Source: Myxococcaceae bacterium (GTDB taxonomy: Bacteria > Myxococcota > Myxococcia > Myxococcales > Myxococcaceae). From it: a stretch of 37,472 nt of DNA. The stretch is from the NCBI GenBank assembly GCA_022842905.1, contig JALHOS010000021.1:1-37472 (forward strand), in the 5' to 3' direction. Positions 33,509 through 37,472 of this stretch are shown here, in pieces; positions within the stretch are counted from its first letter, which is position 1; each line of letters begins with the position of its first letter. Both the position numbers and the translations under genes were made by a program. The notes beneath the pieces are model-generated. The model searched no databases. It was not told where the DNA came from and worked only from the letters and a program-made list of their open reading frames with translations.

Positions 33509-33721
33509 ATGATCGTCCTCACCAAGCTCGACGGCCAGCGGGTCGCCGTGAACGAAGACCTGCTCGTCTTTGCCGAGAAGACCCCGGACACGGTCATCAC
33601 CATGACGTCCGGCCAGCGGCTCATGGTCAAGGAGAGCCTGGACGAGATCGTGCGCATGGCCGCGGACTTCCGCGCGCGCGCAAGCCCAGCCAGGGTGCCC
33701 GAAGGAGTGCCGCATGGATAA
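33509..33721 (+). CDS. flbD: Flagellar protein FlbD/SwrD family
   Basis: This 70-residue protein begins MIVLTKLDGQRVAVNEDLL and contains TVITMTSGQRLMVKES, the typical FlbD/SwrD sequence. In Bacillus the family raises flagellar motor torque; it usually sits beside motA and fliL, as here. ATG 33509 has AGAGG about 8 nt upstream. The end overlaps motA by 8 bp, so the two are probably translationally coupled. It is the first gene of the flagellar block. Confidence 0.92.
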   Translation: MIVLTKLDGQRVAVNEDLLVFAEKTPDTVITMTSGQRLMVKESLDEIVRMAADFRARASPARVPEGVPHG

Positions 33722-34493
33722 GACGACAATCCCCGGCATCGCCTTCGCCATTGGCATGATCCTCTTGGGCCAGAAGCTCGAAGGTGGCCACGCCGGCTCG
33801 CTGATTCAATTCACCGCCGGCCTCATCGTCTTCGGCGGCACGCTGGGGGCCTGCATGGTGGCCCAGCCGCTGCCGGACTTCATCGCCGGGCTCAAGATGG
33901 GGAAGGAAACGCTGACCGAGAAGGCCAGCGACATGGCGCAGCTGATGACCCAGTTGGTCGAGCTGGCGACGATCGCCCGGCGAGATGGCGTGCTGGCGCT
34001 CGAAGGCAAGCTCGCCGAGATCAAAGACCCGTTCCTCAAGCGGGCGCTCCAGTTCCTGGTGGACGGCGTCGAGGCGTCGGTCGCGCGCAACGCGCTGGAG
34101 ATCGAGATCGAAGTCGAGGCCGAAGAGAAGCTCGTCGGCGCGAAGCTGTACGAGAACTTCGGCGGCTTCGCCCCGACGGTCGGCGTGCTCGGCGCCGTGC
34201 TCGGCCTCATTCACGTCATGGAGAACTTGGACAACCCCGACGCGATCGGCCCCGGCATCGCCGTCGCGTTCGTCGCGACGATCTACGGCGTCGGCGCGGC
34301 CAACCTGGTCGCGCTGCCCATGGCGAACAAGCTCAAGCGCAAGGTGGCCCTCGAGAAGGAACGCAAGACGCTCATCGCCGAGGGCGTGCTGTCGATTCAG
34401 GAAGGGCTCAACCCGCGCATTCTCGAAGAGAAGCTGCGCGCCTACGCCGGCAGCCACGGCAAACACGCCCACGGCGGCGAAGCGAAGAAGTAG
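33714..34493 (+). CDS. motA: Flagellar motor stator protein MotA
   Basis: The 259-residue protein has four membrane helices: two at the N-terminus (IPGIAFAIGMILLG, FTAGLIVFGGTLGACMVA) and two later (FAPTVGVLGAVLGLIHVM, GIAVAFVATIYGVGAANLVA). They flank a cytoplasmic loop rich in charged residues that contacts FliG. The conserved proline in FAPTVGVLG is present. The C-terminus is His/Lys-rich (GSHGKHAHGGEAKK). With MotB it forms the ion channel that drives the flagellum. motB starts 2 bp after its stop. Confidence 0.95.
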   Translation: MDKTTIPGIAFAIGMILLGQKLEGGHAGSLIQFTAGLIVFGGTLGACMVAQPLPDFIAGLKMGKETLTEKASDMAQLMTQLVELATIARRDGVLALEGKLAEIKDPFLKRALQFLVDGVEASVARNALEIEIEVEAEEKLVGAKLYENFGGFAPTVGVLGAVLGLIHVMENLDNPDAIGPGIAVAFVATIYGVGAANLVALPMANKLKRKVALEKERKTLIAEGVLSIQEGLNPRILEEKLRAYAGSHGKHAHGGEAKK

Positions 34494-34495
34494 CC

Positions 34496-35275
34496 ATGGC
34501 CAAGAAGCACAAACATGAAGAGCACGAGAACCATGAACGGTGGGTCGTCTCTTTCGCCGACTTCATGACCCTGCTCTTCGCCTTCTTCGTCGTCATGTAC
34601 GCCTCGAGCCGCGTCGACACGAACAAGCTCGTCGAGACGACGGAGTCGGTGCGCTGGGCGCTCAACTACAAGGGCGAAGGCGGCATCAACCGCCTGTCGA
34701 TCTTCAAAGGCCCGCCGACGGAGGGCGGCTGCGCGGCGAACTTAGGCACGGTGCCGCAGTCGAACACCATGAACCGGGAGCTGATCGAGAAGTCGCGGCG
34801 GCGCATGGAGCGCTCGCTCAAGCCCTTCCTCATGGACCGCAGCCGGTCGTCGATGGTGTCCATCGAGGTCGAGAAGGGACGGCTCCGGCTCAGGCTGGCC
34901 GCCCAGCGCTTCTTCGACGCCGCCAGCGCGTCGCTGCGCCCCGAAGCCCTGGCGGTGCTCGACGCGATCGGGGTCGAGGTCAAGGCCACCGGGCAGAACG
35001 TGCGCGTCGAAGGCCACACCGACGACGAGCCGATCTCCTCGACCCGCTTCCGCAACAACTGGGAGCTGTCCGCCGCCCGCGCGGCCACCGTCGTGTCCTA
35101 CCTGGAGCAAGCACACGATCTCCCACCGACACGCCTCGCCGCCGCTGGGCTGGGGTCGTCGCAGCCCTTGGTGTCCAACGACACCCAGGCCAACCGCGAC
35201 CTCAACCGCCGCATCGAGCTGGTGCTGGAGCTCCCGCCGGACGATCCGCGCGCTTTTGCGACGTCACCGCCCTGA
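34496..35275 (+). CDS. motB: Flagellar motor stator protein MotB
   Basis: The 259-residue protein has a charged His-rich start (KKHKHEEHENHER), a single membrane helix SFADFMTLLFAFFVVMYASS with the ion-binding aspartate (Asp22), a plug/linker region, and a C-terminal OmpA-like peptidoglycan-binding domain with VEGHTDDEPIS (about 171-181) and RNNWELSAARA. It anchors the stator to the cell wall. Start ATG 34496, 2 bp after motA. Proton or sodium use cannot be decided from sequence alone. Confidence 0.95.
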   Translation: MAKKHKHEEHENHERWVVSFADFMTLLFAFFVVMYASSRVDTNKLVETTESVRWALNYKGEGGINRLSIFKGPPTEGGCAANLGTVPQSNTMNRELIEKSRRRMERSLKPFLMDRSRSSMVSIEVEKGRLRLRLAAQRFFDAASASLRPEALAVLDAIGVEVKATGQNVRVEGHTDDEPISSTRFRNNWELSAARAATVVSYLEQAHDLPPTRLAAAGLGSSQPLVSNDTQANRDLNRRIELVLELPPDDPRAFATSPP

Positions 35276-35315
35276 CGCGTCAGGGGCACAGGCGTTGCTG
35301 AAGCGACTGCCTGCC

Positions 35316-36029
35316 ATGAGCGACGCCAAGGAAGCCAAGAAGGACGAGGCCGCGACCGTCGAGCCCGAAGCAGACGGCAAGCCCGGCGCGGCCAAGGGCG
35401 GCGGTGCGAGCAAGCTGCTCCCGGCCCTGGTGGGGGTCAACAGCCTGCTGCTGGTGGGCGTGCTGGGGTTCCTGGTCTTCCAGACGCTCAAGAAGCCGGC
35501 CGCCCCCGCGCCCGACGCGCACGACGAGCCGGCGGCCCACGCCGAAGCGGGCGCCGAAGAGCACGGCGAGAAGAAGGACGCGGAAGGCTCGCACGAGAAG
35601 AAAGAAGAGAAGAAGCCCGAGAAGAAGGCGGAGAAGAAAGAAGACAAGAAGGCCGAGAAGAAGGACGCCAAGGAAGAGCACGGCGCGGCCGACAAGGCGG
35701 CGGGCCACGGCGAGCCCGGCAGCGTGTCCGGCCCGCTGGTGAAGATCAGCGACTTCGTCGTGCACCTGCGCAACCCGGAGATGGACCGCTACGCGCGCAT
35801 GTCTTTCGACGTGGAGGTGATCGGCGAGTCGGACAAGGACCGGCTCAACGAGAACCTGCCGAAGGTGCGTGACGCCTTCATCTCGTACCTCTCGGATCGC
35901 ACCGTCGAGGACCTCCGCGGCTCCGAAGGCCTGGGCCGGACGAAGGACGCGCTGCAGACCAGGCTGCGCGAGCTGGTCCCCGAAGCGCGGGTGCGGGCGC
36001 TCTACATCTCCGACTTCGTCGTTCAGTGA
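35316..36029 (+). CDS. fliL: Flagellar basal body protein FliL with long Lys/Glu-rich linker
   Basis: The 237-residue protein has a short cytoplasmic part, one membrane helix (about 34-57, LVGVNSLLLVGVLGFLVFQT), then about 75 residues of Lys/Glu/Ala repeats (KKEEKKPEKKAEKKEDKKAE, about 95-114) before the FliL domain (138-237, PLVKISDFVVHLRNPEMDRY). FliL supports stator function around the basal body. It is longer than common FliL proteins (about 150-180) because of the linker. ATG 35316 is chosen, 40 bp after motB; an in-frame start at 35256 would overlap motB. Confidence 0.92.
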   Translation: MSDAKEAKKDEAATVEPEADGKPGAAKGGGASKLLPALVGVNSLLLVGVLGFLVFQTLKKPAAPAPDAHDEPAAHAEAGAEEHGEKKDAEGSHEKKEEKKPEKKAEKKEDKKAEKKDAKEEHGAADKAAGHGEPGSVSGPLVKISDFVVHLRNPEMDRYARMSFDVEVIGESDKDRLNENLPKVRDAFISYLSDRTVEDLRGSEGLGRTKDALQTRLRELVPEARVRALYISDFVVQ

Positions 36030-36042
36030 GGACGGCCCTGCC

Positions 36043-37086
36043 ATGCCCGGCGTGACCCTGAACCCCGACGAGATCACCGCGCTGATGGACGCGGTGCAGG
36101 ACGGCCGCGTGAAGGCCGATCGGCCCGCGGCTCGCGGCGCCGCCGTCGCGTACGATCTGACCAACCAGGACCGCGTGATCCGCGGCCAGCTGCCGACGCT
36201 CGACGCGATCAACGAGAGCATCGCCACGGGGTTCTCCATGGCGCTGGCCGGGCGCACCCGCCTGGCGCTCACGGTCGGCAGCGGCCCGGCATCGCAGCTG
36301 AAGTTCGGCGACCTCTCGTCGCTGCTCGCCCCACCCGCGACGGTGTGCGTCCTCTCGTTGGGCAAGGCCGGCGGGCAGGCCCTGGTGGTGCTCGAGCCGG
36401 GGCTGGCCGACAAGCTGATCGCCGCGGCGCTGGGCGAGAAGCCGACCAAGGGTGAAGGAGACGAAGCGGCGCCGCCCCCCGCCCGCGGCAAGCGTGAGCT
36501 GACCCAGGTGGAGCGCGGCGTCCTCAAGCGGCTGCTGGGGCTCTTCACGGACGCCATGACCCACGCGTGGGCGCCGGTGCTGCCGTTCAAGCCCGAGGTC
36601 TCGCGCTTCGAAGCGGATCCCCGACTCGCGGTGATCGCCCCCAACAACGACGCCGCGGTCATGTGCAGCTTCGAACTCGACGGCGCCCTGCGCGGCGTCA
36701 TGCAGCTGGTGCTCCCGTACACCGCCATCGAGCCGGTCAAGAAGGCGCTCATGTCGCCGCCGAAGGCCGCCAACGACTCGGATCAGGGGTTCGGCACTCG
36801 GCTCGCGGACGAGCTCCTCGAGGTCAAGGTGCAGCTGCGCGCGCTGTTGGGGAAGACGACGCTGAGCGTGCGGTCACTGCTCGATCTCGAGCCCGGCGCG
36901 GTGCTGACGCTGGGCACGAGCGAAGGGGTGCCGCTGCCGGTCTTCGTCGAAGGCCGCGGGAAGATGACGGGGCAGCCCACGGTGGTCGGTGGGGCCATGG
37001 CGCTCACGCTCGACTCCGGCCCCGTCCGCGAGCTGCGCCGGCCGTTCGAACAAGAGACGACACACCCGCTGCCCCACGCCGCCTGA
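36043..37086 (+). CDS. fliM: Flagellar motor switch protein FliM
   Basis: The 347-residue protein has the CheY-P binding motif near the N-terminus (NPDEITALMDAV, 7-18), the CheC-like middle domain that binds FliG (about 40-240), and a C-terminal SpoA domain (LEVKVQLRALLGKTTLSVRS) that pairs with FliN. With FliG and FliN it forms the C-ring that switches rotation. The retained EITALM suggests that chemotaxis signalling reaches this motor. Start ATG 36043, 13 bp after fliL; GAGGA is a somewhat distant ribosome binding site. Confidence 0.94.
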   Translation: MPGVTLNPDEITALMDAVQDGRVKADRPAARGAAVAYDLTNQDRVIRGQLPTLDAINESIATGFSMALAGRTRLALTVGSGPASQLKFGDLSSLLAPPATVCVLSLGKAGGQALVVLEPGLADKLIAAALGEKPTKGEGDEAAPPPARGKRELTQVERGVLKRLLGLFTDAMTHAWAPVLPFKPEVSRFEADPRLAVIAPNNDAAVMCSFELDGALRGVMQLVLPYTAIEPVKKALMSPPKAANDSDQGFGTRLADELLEVKVQLRALLGKTTLSVRSLLDLEPGAVLTLGTSEGVPLPVFVEGRGKMTGQPTVVGGAMALTLDSGPVRELRRPFEQETTHPLPHAA

Positions 37087-37093
37087 GGACGCC

Positions 37094-37387
37094 ATGAGCG
37101 CTGACACCACCACCGAAGAAGTCCCGACCCGCAGGCTGGATCTCCTCCTGGACGTGCCGCTGGAGGTCACCGTCGAGCTGGGCCGCTCGCGCATGACGAT
37201 CCAGGACCTGCTCGCGCTCTCACCCGGCTCGGTGCTCGAGCTGGACAAGGTCGCCGGCGAGCCGCTCGACATCGTCGTGAACGATCGGCTGATCGCTCGC
37301 GGCGAGGCCGTCGTCATCAACGACAAGTTCGGCATTCGGATCACCGACATCATCAGCAAGACCGAGCGCATCGCCCGGCTGCGCTGA
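37094..37387 (+). CDS. fliN: Flagellar motor switch protein FliN
   Basis: This 97-residue protein is a single SpoA domain (DVPLEVTVELGRSRMTIQDL, then GSVLELDKVAGEPLDIVVN and FGIRITDII), the normal FliN form, with a short Thr/Glu-rich start. It completes the C-ring with FliM and FliG and helps dock export cargo. ATG 37094 lies 7 bp after the fliM stop, and GAGGAC upstream serves as ribosome binding site. Confidence 0.95.
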   Translation: MSADTTTEEVPTRRLDLLLDVPLEVTVELGRSRMTIQDLLALSPGSVLELDKVAGEPLDIVVNDRLIARGEAVVINDKFGIRITDIISKTERIARLR

Positions 37388-37431
37388 GCCGCCCTGCCCC
37401 CCGCTTCTCTCTCTCCCGCACGAGCGCCGCC

Positions 37432-37472
37432 ATGCCCGAAGCCACGCCCGCCTCCCCGACGCCCGCGTCGAC
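37432..37472 (+). CDS. Start of a further flagellar gene (possibly fliO), cut by window edge
   Basis: An ATG at 37432 opens a frame of 13 visible residues, MPEATPASPTPAS, that runs off the window. Gene order after fliN usually gives fliO or fliP; an Ala/Pro/Thr-rich start fits FliO better. The call rests on position only. Confidence 0.35.
   Translation, partial: MPEATPASPTPAS

Overview
The window is high-GC, compact bacterial chromosome with about 32 protein genes and no RNA genes, insertion sequences or CRISPR array that I can see. It suggests a flagellated member of the Myxococcota or a related delta-proteobacterial lineage. The support is Asp-Ala-Gly-rich linkers after lipobox cysteines, Delta-60 repeats, a TPR protein with a TonB-like C-terminus, and strong third-position GC. 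This placement is inference; no phylogenetic marker search was possible.

Layout: (1) 1-2121, minus strand: membrane di-iron hydroxylase, urate hydroxylase PuuD and the start of allantoinase, a purine-degradation operon. (2) 2200-6614, minus: an ArsR-methyltransferase fusion (SahR-like) overlapping metH by ATGA, with a palindromic candidate operator before the first gene; a patatin-like lipase diverges from it. (3) 7558-11427, minus: TPR protein, NamZ/DUF1343 family protein, an uncharacterised protein and NadD, joined by overlapping or near-touching stops and starts. (4) 11474-18210: a divergent locus around a good Fur-box match (14572-14590). Leftward run an imelysin-like lipoprotein, a second membrane hydroxylase and a ChaN/Tiki-like GExH protein; rightward run a Delta-60 repeat lipoprotein and a FecA-type TonB-dependent receptor. 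This is the best candidate for an undescribed system: a five-gene iron or haem acquisition module. (5) 18217-22395: TPR protein, MutS2 and a Dus-family enzyme. (6) 22490-25971: a small lipoprotein, a secreted collagen-like protein with 54-bp tandem repeats, and an M28 peptidase lying in the same frame directly after the collagen-like stop codon, with no ATG or GTG start. (7) 25982-33273: RNase R, an uncharacterised basic-tailed protein, MoeA, RibA and an MBL-fold hydrolase. (8) 33509 to the end: flagellar genes flbD-motA-motB-fliL-fliM-fliN and the start of one more gene.

Most genes lie in tight same-strand groups, many joined by 1-8 bp overlaps, so translational coupling is probably common. 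No stretch without a gene exceeds 300 bases; the longest are 28667-28939 and 33274-33508. Many very long open frames opposite or beside real genes (for example across metH, mutS2 and rnr) are composition artefacts and are not annotated.
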